Notes under the pieces: model-generated | The model's input: only the letters and a program-made list of their open reading frames with translations | Told to the model about the DNA's origin: nothing | The model's database searches: none | From: Halorhodospira sp. | GTDB lineage: Bacteria; Pseudomonadota; Gammaproteobacteria; Nitrococcales; Halorhodospiraceae | Assembly (NCBI GenBank): GCA_007121755.1 | Contig: SKJZ01000053.1 | Location: 1 to 9,796, forward strand | Length of the DNA: 9,796 nucleotides | Reading direction: 5' to 3' | Shown here: positions 1-6,384 of the stretch, piece after piece | How the letters are laid out: each line of letters begins with the position of its first letter | Numbering within the stretch: the stretch's first letter is position 1 | Made by a program: the position numbers and the translations under genes

Positions 1-1137
1 CTTGCTGTGATAGAGGGCAATATCGGCGTTTCTCAGCAGGAGGTCCACTAGTTCCCGGGGCTTGGTTCCGGCTTCGAAGTCGCCCGCGGCGAGGTCGGAG
101 ATGCCGATGCTGGCGGTGATCCTCTTGACGTGGGAATTGCCCAAATCCCAATGGTGATCGGCCATCGCCGTTCGGAGGCGTTCCGCGAGGCCGACAGCGC
201 CTTCCACCGTCGTGTTCGGCAGTGCGATGACGAACTCCTCGCCGCCAAAGCGGGCCAGGATATCGCCTTCGCGGGTCAATTCACGCAGCATGCCGGCGAA
301 CTGGCGCAGCGCCTCGTCGCCCGCGGCGTGGCCGAGGTCGTCGTTGATGTGCTTGAAGTGATCGAGGTCGATCATCAGCAGCGAGAATTCGTGGCCGTGC
401 CGTACGGCGCGGGCCACTGCCGCCTGGGCCTCGGGAAAGAAGAAACGGCGGTTGTGGGTCTGGGTCAGTTCATCGACCACTGCCAGCCGCTCGTAGCGGA
501 GCCGGTGCTCTTCGGCCTCCTCTAGGGCGGTCTCCATCGCCGCGGTCCGCGCGCTGACCTCTTCCTCCATGCGGTGGACGATGCGCCAGTTGGTCAACAT
601 CTGCGCCAAAAAGTCAGTGAACAGGACGAGCATCCGCACATGGGTGTCGTCCAGGGTATTGGGTTCGGGGTGGGAGACGTTGAGCACGCCGAGGATGTCG
701 TCGCCGAAGCGCATCGGGACACAGATCAGGGAGCCGACACGGTTGCCGCCGGCGCCGGGCGCTTGGATAAAACGCTGGTCCGTGGTCGTGTCACGGCAGT
801 GTTGAACGCTGCCTTCCGCCGCCGCCGCGCCGATCATCCCCTCGCCCAGTTGAAAGGTGAGGCTGCTTCGACTCTTCGGGCGTTCGTCCCCGACCAGGTC
901 GAACCAGTCCATGCCGGCCGCGTTGACCAGCGTCTTGCCCTGCAGCAGGTAGACGGAACAACGCTCAAAATCCTGGTTCTCGACCAAGCTGCGCAGCGCC
1001 CCCTCGATCAGTGTGTTCTCATCGGGCTGATGGACGTTGAGGGAGGCGAGGCCGCGAAGGGCCGAAAGGAAGTCGAGCAGTTTGAAGAGCCGCCGGTTGG
1101 TATCGCGGAATGCAGCGGCGAAAGGTTTGACGTCCAT
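1..1137 (-). CDS. GAF–GGDEF diguanylate cyclase (C-terminus cut by window edge)
   Basis: Predicted cytoplasmic diguanylate cyclase making c-di-GMP from two GTP. The frame is open from ATG at 1137 to base 1 (379 codons, no stop), ending in the usual ADxALYxxK stretch, so probably only a short tail is missing. Residues about 20–175 read as a GAF sensor domain (FERCSVYLLQGK, GEGMIG, SLICVPM, ILGVLNVSHPEP). A charged, probably coiled-coil linker follows (about 185–215), then the GGDEF domain from about 218 with DELTQTHNRRFF, the metal-binding MIDLDHFKHIND and an active-site GGEEF at 298–302. An RxxD (REGD, 289–292) lies five residues before GGEEF, matching the c-di-GMP inhibitory I-site, so product inhibition is likely. 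No membrane segment or signal peptide is seen, so the signal should be cytosolic; the GAF ligand is unknown. The start lies 6 nt after the HDOD stop, with AGGA about 11 nt upstream, indicating translation from a shared mRNA. Confidence 0.93.
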   Translation of the reverse strand, partial: MDVKPFAAAFRDTNRRLFKLLDFLSALRGLASLNVHQPDENTLIEGALRSLVENQDFERCSVYLLQGKTLVNAAGMDWFDLVGDERPKSRSSLTFQLGEGMIGAAAAEGSVQHCRDTTTDQRFIQAPGAGGNRVGSLICVPMRFGDDILGVLNVSHPEPNTLDDTHVRMLVLFTDFLAQMLTNWRIVHRMEEEVSARTAAMETALEEAEEHRLRYERLAVVDELTQTHNRRFFFPEAQAAVARAVRHGHEFSLLMIDLDHFKHINDDLGHAAGDEALRQFAGMLRELTREGDILARFGGEEFVIALPNTTVEGAVGLAERLRTAMADHHWDLGNSHVKRITASIGISDLAAGDFEAGTKPRELVDLLLRNADIALYHSK

Positions 1138-1143
1138 CGGCTG

Positions 1144-2001
1144 TCATCCTGCCATCTGTTTGGCAACGGTTTCGATTCCCTCTACCTTCGCGGCGAGTTT
1201 CTCTTTTCCGGCGGCGAAGCGGAAGGCGTCCAGGCCCAGCGCATTGAGCGCGGCGTGGTCCACGGCGGACTCTTCCCGGAAATAAAGCGCGTGCGCATGG
1301 TCGGCGCAAAGACGGATCAGGATGCACATCTCGCGGAAGTCGCCGCTGTAGTCCGGCCGGGAGCGGTTCTCCACGACCGCCACCACCGATGCCGGCAGGT
1401 GCCACTTGCGGGCTAGGGCGCCGGCCGCTTGATGGTGGGTGATGCCGAGGCGCTCTTCCTCGATGGATGCGAGCACGGTGCCCGGCGCCGCTTTCGCCTG
1501 CGAAAGGGCTTCGGACATCTCGTTGGGGAAGGCCGATACCAGCACGATAAGACCGAAGTTGTGCATCATCCCGCCGAGATACGCGAATTCCGCTGTAATG
1601 GGCGGAGTTGCCCGAACCCGTGGGGCGAGGGCGCGCGCCAACCAGGCGGTGGCCATGGCCACGAACCAGTACCGGTCGAGGTGAAAGTGCTTACAACGGC
1701 GGGTGTCGAAAGGAGTATTGAGGGCGATGCCGAGGGCGACGCTGCGGACCATGTTCAGGCCGAGAACGCGGCTGATGGCGTCTTCCACGGTATAGACCGG
1801 CGACGGCGAGGCGAAGTAGGCGGAGTTGGCGAGGCCGACAATACGGGCGGTCAGGCCGGGGTCCATCTCAATAATAGACGCCAACTCGCGAACGCTCGCG
1901 CCTTCCCCGGCGAGGTCGTCCAGTAGTCGCTGGGCGACGATCGGCAGCGGCGCCAGATCGAGAATGCGCCGTACGACGGCCTGTTGTTCGGCTGATTTCA
2001 C
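1144..2001 (-). CDS. HDOD domain-containing signalling protein
   Basis: A 285-residue protein that is almost entirely one HDOD domain, a non-catalytic relative of HD phosphohydrolases found in bacterial signal-transduction proteins. Visible family features are the N-terminal LAPLPIVAQRLLDDL, then the ELASIIEMDPGLTARIVGLANSAYF block (residues about 39–63), and GGMMHNFG (143–150), where the catalytic His-Asp of true HD enzymes is replaced by His-Asn. Enzymatic activity is therefore unlikely; a protein-interaction or regulatory role is the family expectation. The start is GTG at 2001: the frame is closed by a stop at 2023–2025 and no in-frame ATG lies between. Its ribosome binding site is weak (GGAT about 10 nt upstream). 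It is the first gene of a two-gene operon with the GAF–GGDEF cyclase, suggesting it modulates or shares an input with c-di-GMP synthesis; that link is inference. Confidence 0.93.
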   Translation of the reverse strand: MKSAEQQAVVRRILDLAPLPIVAQRLLDDLAGEGASVRELASIIEMDPGLTARIVGLANSAYFASPSPVYTVEDAISRVLGLNMVRSVALGIALNTPFDTRRCKHFHLDRYWFVAMATAWLARALAPRVRATPPITAEFAYLGGMMHNFGLIVLVSAFPNEMSEALSQAKAAPGTVLASIEEERLGITHHQAAGALARKWHLPASVVAVVENRSRPDYSGDFREMCILIRLCADHAHALYFREESAVDHAALNALGLDAFRFAAGKEKLAAKVEGIETVAKQMAG

Positions 2002-2079
2002 CAGCGTGGTATCCGGAATCCGCTAAACCTGTTGGGTGGCAATCGTTCTGGGGCAAGTTACAGGATGCGCCCAGCTGTT

Positions 2080-2108
2080 TCTATAAGTGTTATTCAATCT
2101 TTTTATTC
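2080..2108 (-). promoter_or_regulatory. Possible promoter of the HDOD–GGDEF operon
   Basis: The 188-bp gap 2002–2189 holds no gene. Within it the minus strand has a locally AT-rich stretch with TATAGA (2080–2085) as a candidate -10 box, about 80 bp before the HDOD start. The hexamer 17 bp upstream (GAATAA) is a poor -35 match. The AT-richness in otherwise GC-rich DNA is the main argument. Confidence 0.22.
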
Positions 2109-2189
2109 TTTCAGTGGGGCTGCAACTTCGTCATCCTCCACCTGATCGAAGTTCCGGGATCCGACGGTTACTCTCCGTTTATCTTCCGC

Positions 2190-3173
2190 CTAATCCGTCA
2201 ACTCCGATACCGATCCGCCCCGGTGCAGCGCGGCGATGATATCGGCCAGGAGGGGCTGCAGGGTGACCCGCTCAAGCTGGTCGCCCCACAGGGACTCCAT
2301 GCGCGGGGCGACGCTGTCGGTGATGAACAGCCGGTCGGGGCCGGCGGGCTGAAAGAGCGCTTCGGCGCCCGTCGCGAAGAGGCCGTGGGTCGCCAGGGCA
2401 AAGACCTGCCGCGCGCCGTGGCGGCGGCAGGCGTCCACCGCGCGCATCAATGTGGTTCCGCTGGCGATCAAGTCGTCAATGATTACGGCGGTCCGCCCCG
2501 AGACATCGCCGACAAACGTATCGCCGCTGACCACGCCTTCGCTGCGCCGTTTGTCGAGAAAGGCCATGGCCGGTTCGGCGCCGGTCCGCGCCGCGAGCCG
2601 GCGCCCGAAAGCCGCGGCCCGCTTCGCTCCTCCGGTGTCCGGAGAGACCACCGTTAGTGGCGAGCGGGTGTCGGCGGTGTGGGCAAGCACGGCGTCCGCC
2701 AAAGGGCCATAGGCGTTCAGGGTGATCGCCGGGCAGCGGAATGCGTTCTCGAAGGCCGCCGGGTTGTGGGGCTCCAGCACGGCCACTGTTTGCACGCCGA
2801 CCGCTTCCATCAGTTCTGCCACATAGCGGCTGGTGACCGGATCGCGGGCCTTGGTGCGGCGGTCCTTGCGGCTGTAGCAGAGATAGGGGCAGATCAGCGT
2901 CATGTGGGCCGCGCCCTGGTCGCGCAGCGTGCCAATGAAGAAGAGCAGCCGGCAGAGGCGCTCGTCCACAGGGCTATCGGGCCGGTCATCGAGGGCGTGA
3001 AGTAGGTAGACATCCTGTCCGCGCACCTCGTCGAGCGGCCGCATCTTGTGCTCGCCGTCTTCGAAGGCGCGCAACTCGAAGGCCGCCGGTTCGATCCCCA
3101 GGCGCGTAGCCACACCCGCGGCGAACTCATCAGAGACGCCGGTGGCGAACAGGCAGGGCGGGCCGGGTTGCAT
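2190..3173 (-). CDS. Divergent ribose-phosphate pyrophosphokinase (PRPP synthetase) family protein
   Basis: Family enzymes transfer the pyrophosphate of ATP to ribose 5-phosphate to give PRPP. With ATG at 3173 the protein is 327 residues, close to the usual ~315. Key elements are present: the ATP-binding FEDGE (37–41), the YSRKDRRTKARDPVTS loop (about 100–115), VSPDTGGAKRA (176–186), the catalytic-loop LDKRR (206–210) and the ribose-phosphate loop DDLIASGTT (233–241). Differences from the housekeeping enzyme include EPHNPAAF (134–141) in place of DLHAxQIQGFF and DDLIASGTT in place of DDMIDTGGT. This suggests a second, divergent paralogue and not the main prs gene, which in gammaproteobacteria usually lies elsewhere. 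Homology begins just after the ATG. Alternative in-frame starts are GTG 3212 (GAGG 8 nt upstream) and TTG 3242. It lies 190 bp after a tRNA-Glu on the same strand with no visible terminator between. The true substrate cannot be settled from sequence. Confidence 0.82.
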   Translation of the reverse strand: MQPGPPCLFATGVSDEFAAGVATRLGIEPAAFELRAFEDGEHKMRPLDEVRGQDVYLLHALDDRPDSPVDERLCRLLFFIGTLRDQGAAHMTLICPYLCYSRKDRRTKARDPVTSRYVAELMEAVGVQTVAVLEPHNPAAFENAFRCPAITLNAYGPLADAVLAHTADTRSPLTVVSPDTGGAKRAAAFGRRLAARTGAEPAMAFLDKRRSEGVVSGDTFVGDVSGRTAVIIDDLIASGTTLMRAVDACRRHGARQVFALATHGLFATGAEALFQPAGPDRLFITDSVAPRMESLWGDQLERVTLQPLLADIIAALHRGGSVSELTD

Positions 3174-3255
3174 GGATCCGGGGATCTCCGTGTCGTTCCT
3201 GGAGGGGGCCACGGCAGCGGCCTCGCTTTCTCGTTGTATCAACGTAGGACATTTT

Positions 3256-3332
3256 GCCGCACCATGGGCAGCTTGGCGACCCTTGGAGAGCGCGCAAGCT
3301 ACCTGAGCAGCACGTCAGCTGGTCGGTGCGGC
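3256..3332. repeat. 8-bp inverted repeat pair between tRNA-Glu and the PRPP-synthetase-like gene
   Basis: GCCGCACC at 3256–3263 is exactly complementary to GGTGCGGC at 3325–3332, with 61 nt between. Smaller complementary pairs lie inside (GCTTG/CAAGC and CGACC/GGTCG). It sits in the spacer downstream of the tRNA on the minus strand. It could fold in the RNA as a processing or leader structure, but no T-run follows on the minus strand, so it is not a typical terminator. Chance is possible in DNA this GC-rich. Confidence 0.3.
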
Positions 3333-3363
3333 GAGAGGGGGCTTTTAAGGCGGATGCGGGAAG

Positions 3364-3439
3364 TGGCGCTCCCACGGGGAATTGAACCCCGGTTTCCGCC
3401 TTGAGAGGGCGGCGTCCTGGACCGCTAGACGATGGGAGC
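3364..3439 (-). tRNA. tRNA-Glu (anticodon CTC)
   Basis: A complete cloverleaf can be drawn on the minus strand. The acceptor stem GCTCCCA pairs perfectly with TGGGAGC. The D-arm is of the Glu type (TCGTCTAGCGGTCCAGGAC). The anticodon stem is CCGCC/GGCGG with the seven-base loop CTCTCAA, giving anticodon CTC, which reads GAG. A four-base variable loop and a T-arm CGGGG-TTCAATT-CCCCG follow, then discriminator G and a genome-encoded CCA (3364–3366). The body is 73 nt plus CCA. A TATAAT promoter lies upstream. It is transcribed away from pcnB and towards the PRPP-synthetase-like gene. Confidence 0.97.
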
Positions 3440-3467
3440 AAAAGAACGCGGCGCTCCAAAAGCTGCC

Positions 3468-3495
3468 CGCGAGGCTGCTATTATACTGCCTCGCG
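3468..3495. repeat. Palindrome centred on the tRNA-Glu -10 box
   Basis: CGCGAGGC (3468–3475) and GCCTCGCG (3488–3495) are perfect complements separated by 12 bp, and the TATAAT box of the tRNA promoter (3480–3485) lies in the centre. It occupies the divergent control region between the tRNA and pcnB. It could be an operator for a dimeric regulator or simply a GC-rich discriminator plus spacer that happen to match. Confidence 0.5.
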
Positions 3496-3507
3496 TTGAT
3501 TGAACAA
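3480..3507 (-). promoter_or_regulatory. Sigma-70-type promoter of tRNA-Glu
   Basis: On the minus strand a perfect TATAAT (3480–3485) lies 16 bp downstream of TTGTTC (3502–3507, first three bases match TTGACA). Transcription would begin near 3473, giving a leader of about 34 nt before the mature tRNA end at 3439. The bases after the -10 box are GC-rich (AGCAGCCTCGCGG), the discriminator type associated with stringent control of stable-RNA promoters. The -35 overlaps the region just upstream of pcnB, so the two divergent units share control DNA. Confidence 0.62.
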
Positions 3508-3536
3508 GGGTGATGGTTATTCGCACGGAGACCTGT

Positions 3537-4877
3537 GTGGCGGAAGAGCAAAGTACGACGGAGCCAGTGGTAATACCACGAGAGGCGCATCGGATCTCCC
3601 GCGCCAACATCAGTGACAATGCCCTCAAGGTGCTCTACCGCCTGAAGAATGCCGGATTCCAGGCGTACATGGTCGGCGGCGGGGTGCGCGACCTCTCCCT
3701 GGGGCGCGAGCCCAAGGATTTCGATGTCGCCACCGACGCCCGGCCCGAGGAAGTGCGCAAACTCTTCCGCAACTGCCGGCTCATCGGCCGCCGCTTCCGT
3801 CTTGCCCACGTCCACTTCGGACCCGAGGTCATCGAGGTGGCCACCTTCCGTGCCCTCCACGATCCCACCGATGAGGACGGCGGCGATAGCGACGGGGACC
3901 GGCTGTATGAGAACGGCCGCATCGTTCGCGACAACGTATACGGGACGTTGACCGAGGATGCGTTGCGCCGGGACTTCACGATCAACGCCCTCTACTACAA
4001 CATTGCCGACTTCTCGGTGGTTGATTACGCCGGCGGCATGGACGATCTCGAATCGGGCGTGCTGCGTCTGATCGGAGACGCCCGGCAGCGCTACCGGGAA
4101 GACCCGGTGCGGATGCTGCGCGCGGTACGTTTCGCGGTAAAGCTCGGTTTCCGCCTCCACCCCGATACCGCGGCTCCGGTCCGCGAAATGGCGCCGCTCG
4201 TTGCCGAGATGCCGCCCGCCCGGCTGTTCGACGAGGTGTTGAAGCTCTTTATGGCCGGGATGGCGCAGGAGAGCTTCGAGGTGTTGCGTCACTACGGGCT
4301 CTTCGATCCGCTCTTCCCGTTGACCGCCGCGGAGTTGGCTGAGCCGGTGGCGGAGGAGCGCTGGGTGCCCTTTATCGCGCGGGCCCTGGAGAGCACGGAC
4401 GCACGGGTCGGCGCCGATAAGCCGGTGACCCCGGCCTACCTTTTCGCGGCGTTGTTGTGGCCGGCGGTGCGGGCGTGCGAGCAGGCGTTGCTCGACCGGG
4501 GCGAGCCGCCGGCCTATGCGCTGCAGCAGGCGGCGGCCGAGGTTCAGCGCGAGCAGCAGCAGCGGATCGCGTTGCCGAAACGGTTCGCCATCCCGATGCG
4601 CGAGATTTGGATTCTGCAGCCGCGTTTCGAGAAGCGTTCCGGGAAGCGGGTCGAGCGCCTGTTGGCCCATCCGCGTTTCCGCGCCGCCTACGACTTCCTC
4701 GAACTGCGCGCCGCCGTAGGGGAGGCACCGGACGAGTCGGCCGCGTGGTGGCGTGATTATCAGGCAACCCCGGAAGCGGAGCGCGTCGTGGCGGCGCAGG
4801 CGCCGCGCTCCGGCCGCCGGCGGCGTCCACGCCGGCGGCGGCGCGGCAGTGGTAAGGACGATGGCGGCGGGGAGTAG
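3537..4877 (+). CDS. pcnB: Poly(A) polymerase I
   Basis: Adds 3' poly(A) tails to RNA in the cytoplasm, marking transcripts for decay. The class II nucleotidyltransferase core is clear: VGGGVRDLSLG (from about residue 46), the metal-binding DFD (61–63), LIGRRFRLAHVHF (82–94), RRDFTINALYYN (144–155) and the RYREDPVRMLRAVRFAVKLGF block. The LIGRRFRLAHVHF signature separates poly(A) polymerases from the related CCA-adding enzymes. The protein is 446 residues from GTG at 3537 (E. coli about 465) and ends in an Arg-rich basic tail, as usual for RNA binding in this family. I prefer GTG 3537 because GGAG stands 6 nt before it; ATG 3513 (and GTG 3510) are in frame but have AAGG too close. First gene of the cluster; its stop abuts the folK start. 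It diverges from tRNA-Glu, sharing a short control region with only a poor -35 on this strand. Confidence 0.96.
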   Translation: MAEEQSTTEPVVIPREAHRISRANISDNALKVLYRLKNAGFQAYMVGGGVRDLSLGREPKDFDVATDARPEEVRKLFRNCRLIGRRFRLAHVHFGPEVIEVATFRALHDPTDEDGGDSDGDRLYENGRIVRDNVYGTLTEDALRRDFTINALYYNIADFSVVDYAGGMDDLESGVLRLIGDARQRYREDPVRMLRAVRFAVKLGFRLHPDTAAPVREMAPLVAEMPPARLFDEVLKLFMAGMAQESFEVLRHYGLFDPLFPLTAAELAEPVAEERWVPFIARALESTDARVGADKPVTPAYLFAALLWPAVRACEQALLDRGEPPAYALQQAAAEVQREQQQRIALPKRFAIPMREIWILQPRFEKRSGKRVERLLAHPRFRAAYDFLELRAAVGEAPDESAAWWRDYQATPEAERVVAAQAPRSGRRRRPRRRRRGSGKDDGGGE

Positions 4878-5423
4878 GTGGTCAGCGCTTTCATAGGCCT
4901 CGGCAGTAATCTCGACGGTCCCCGCCCGCGTGTCATCCGCGCGTTCCGGCGGTTGGGTCGCCTGCCGGGGTGCCGGTTGGCCGCCGCCTCATCGCTCTAC
5001 CGCAGCGCGCCGCTGGCCGCCCCGGGCGTTCCGTTTCAGGACGATTACGTCAACGCCGTGGCGTTGCTGGAGACCGGCCTTGATCCGTTGATCCTGCTGG
5101 AGCTGCTGCACGGCGTCGAGGCCGAACAGGGCCGCCGGCGGGCGGGGGTGCGCTGGGGGCCGCGGACGCTCGATCTCGATCTGTTGCTCTACGGCGCCGC
5201 GCGGATCGAACGGCGGGATCTGGCGCTTCCCCACCCGGAACTCCACCGCCGCGCCTTCGTCTTGTATCCTCTCGCCGAGATCGATCCCGAGGCGTGGGTT
5301 CCCGGTCGCGGGAGCGTGAAAGCGCTGCTCGCGTCAGTAGCGGATACCGGCCTGACGCGCATCGCTCCGGCGCCGGACTTGGGTTCGGCGCGGGGGAGCG
5401 CCGCGGCGGACGAGGGGTGGTGA
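4878..5423 (+). CDS. folK: 2-amino-4-hydroxy-6-hydroxymethyldihydropteridine pyrophosphokinase (HPPK)
   Basis: Transfers pyrophosphate from ATP to 6-hydroxymethyl-7,8-dihydropterin in folate synthesis. Recognisable elements in order are FIGLGSNLDGP (5–14), SSLYRSAPL (38–46), FQDDYVNAVALLET (53–66), the family signature RWGPRTLDLDLLLYG (92–106) with the two magnesium-binding aspartates D99 and D101, and LPHPELHRRAFVLYPLAEI (117–135). At 181 residues it is somewhat longer than E. coli FolK (159), with an extra Ala/Gly-rich C-terminal tail that looks unconserved. It starts with GTG directly after the pcnB TAG, with GGGGAG inside the pcnB end serving as ribosome binding site at short spacing, which points to translational coupling. 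The stop TGA shares one base with the ATG of the next gene. Confidence 0.96.
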   Translation: MVSAFIGLGSNLDGPRPRVIRAFRRLGRLPGCRLAAASSLYRSAPLAAPGVPFQDDYVNAVALLETGLDPLILLELLHGVEAEQGRRRAGVRWGPRTLDLDLLLYGAARIERRDLALPHPELHRRAFVLYPLAEIDPEAWVPGRGSVKALLASVADTGLTRIAPAPDLGSARGSAAADEGW

Positions 5424-6067
5424 TGGAGACACGGTATATCGTGGTGGAGGGGCCCATCGGCGTCGGCAAGACGACGTTGGCCCGGCATATCGCCGAGCGC
5501 TTTGGTGGTGAGTTGTTGCTGGAACGGGCCGAGGAGAATCCGTTCCTGGACCGGTTCTACGCCGACCCGCGGGGCGCCGCCTTCCAGACCCAGCTCTTCT
5601 TTCTGATGCAACGGGCGGAACAACTCCGGGAGTTGCGCCAGCGCGATCTCTTTCAGCCGGTGTTGGTGGCCGATTTCTCTTTCTATAAGGACCGGCTCTT
5701 CGCCAGGCTCAACCTGGACGACGCCGAGTACCGGCTCTACGACCACGTCTACCGCGCCCTGGAGATGGAGATCCCGGCGCCCGATCTGGTGGTCTACCTC
5801 CAGGCTCCGGTCGATACGTTGACGGCGCGTATACAGCGGCGGGGCCGCGTCTGCGAGCGGGAGATCGGCGCCGACTATCTCGGCCGTCTCTCCGAGGCGT
5901 ACGTGGACCTCTTCTACCACTACGAGGATTCGCCGCTGTTGATCGTCAATGCCGGCGATATCAATCTCGCCGATAATGAGAGGGATCTCGCGTTGCTGTT
6001 GGAGCGGATCGAATCCGTCCGTTCCGGGCGCCACTACTTCAACCCGGCCCCTTTGGCCCTGGACTAG
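5423..6067 (+). CDS. Deoxynucleoside kinase family protein (dNK/dGK type)
   Basis: A 214-residue P-loop kinase of the deoxynucleoside kinase family, which phosphorylates deoxynucleosides with ATP in nucleotide salvage; which base it prefers cannot be told from sequence. It shows GPIGVGKTT (10–18), the ERAEENPFLDRFY block (35–46), the conserved FQTQLFFLMQRAEQL helix (54–68), DFSFYKDRLFA (84–94), VVYLQAPVDTLTARIQRRGR (123–142, sheet plus Arg-rich LID region) and a C-terminal DSPLLIVNAGDIN. The start ATG overlaps the folK stop (TGATG) and has GAGG 7 nt upstream, so the longer in-frame extension back into folK is rejected. Homologues are known between folK and panB in other gammaproteobacteria, so the position is conserved even though the metabolic link to folate or pantothenate is not obvious. 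The gene is followed by the large inverted repeat. Confidence 0.9.
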   Translation: METRYIVVEGPIGVGKTTLARHIAERFGGELLLERAEENPFLDRFYADPRGAAFQTQLFFLMQRAEQLRELRQRDLFQPVLVADFSFYKDRLFARLNLDDAEYRLYDHVYRALEMEIPAPDLVVYLQAPVDTLTARIQRRGRVCEREIGADYLGRLSEAYVDLFYHYEDSPLLIVNAGDINLADNERDLALLLERIESVRSGRHYFNPAPLALD

Positions 6068-6081
6068 AAGTGCCGTGCCGT

Positions 6082-6308
6082 CTGCTGCCGGTTGGGATGC
6101 ATTGGGGTGGGGCGGGGTACCGCACAAGGCGACCCACTACGCTCCTCGCCCTCCGCCGGGGCCGGGCGAACGCGCTCCCGGCGCGTCGCCCGGTGCGCGC
6201 ATCCCTGCGCGCACCCTGCGGGCCTGATCCGGCTCCGGGCGGTCGCTCCGTTCGACGTCGCCTTGTGCGGTACCCCGCCCCACCCCAATGCATCCCAACC
6301 GGCAACAG
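6082..6308. repeat. Large palindromic element with 48-bp perfect inverted arms
   Basis: This fills most of the 317-bp gap 6068–6384. Bases 6086–6133 are exactly complementary to 6257–6304 (48 of 48), with one-mismatch extension to 6082/6308 and looser pairing to about 6072/6318. The 123-nt interior is GC-rich and holds a separate hairpin at 6192–6215 (10-bp stem, TCCC loop) that is off-centre from the outer axis. Each arm contains GGTACC, ATGCAT and a G-quadruplex-type run. Open frames cross it on both strands but resemble each other only because of the symmetry and match no protein I know. It looks like a non-coding, MITE-like or repeat-family insertion inside an operon. No clear target-site duplication is visible. 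There is no T-run after the stem, so it is not a standard intrinsic terminator, though the mRNA would form a very stable stem that could be an RNase III or folding barrier. I see no convincing promoter between it and panB. Confidence 0.92.
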
Positions 6309-6384
6309 GCACCACCACGGGGTACCACTGGGCCGCGAGCTACGGTAGGGTTTCTCTCCTCCCTGTCTCCAGAGGTTCGTCTCT

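Noticed and set aside
2124..2153. Inverted repeat AACTTCG/CGAAGTT after the PRPP-synthetase-like gene as an intrinsic terminator
   Set aside because: The stem is only 7 bp with a 16-nt loop, and no T-run follows on either strand.
3345..4670. Long minus-strand open frame (441 codons) opposite pcnB
   Set aside because: It crosses the tRNA and lies antisense to the clearly recognisable pcnB; the translation matches no known family. GC-rich coding DNA commonly gives such shadow frames.
5294..5422. N-terminal extension of the deoxynucleoside kinase into folK
   Set aside because: The ATG at 5423 has a good ribosome binding site and begins right before the P-loop strand; the extra 43 residues are a shadow of folK.
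5189..6127. Minus-strand frame of 312 codons opposite folK and the kinase
   Set aside because: Antisense shadow of two well-supported genes, with no recognisable motif.
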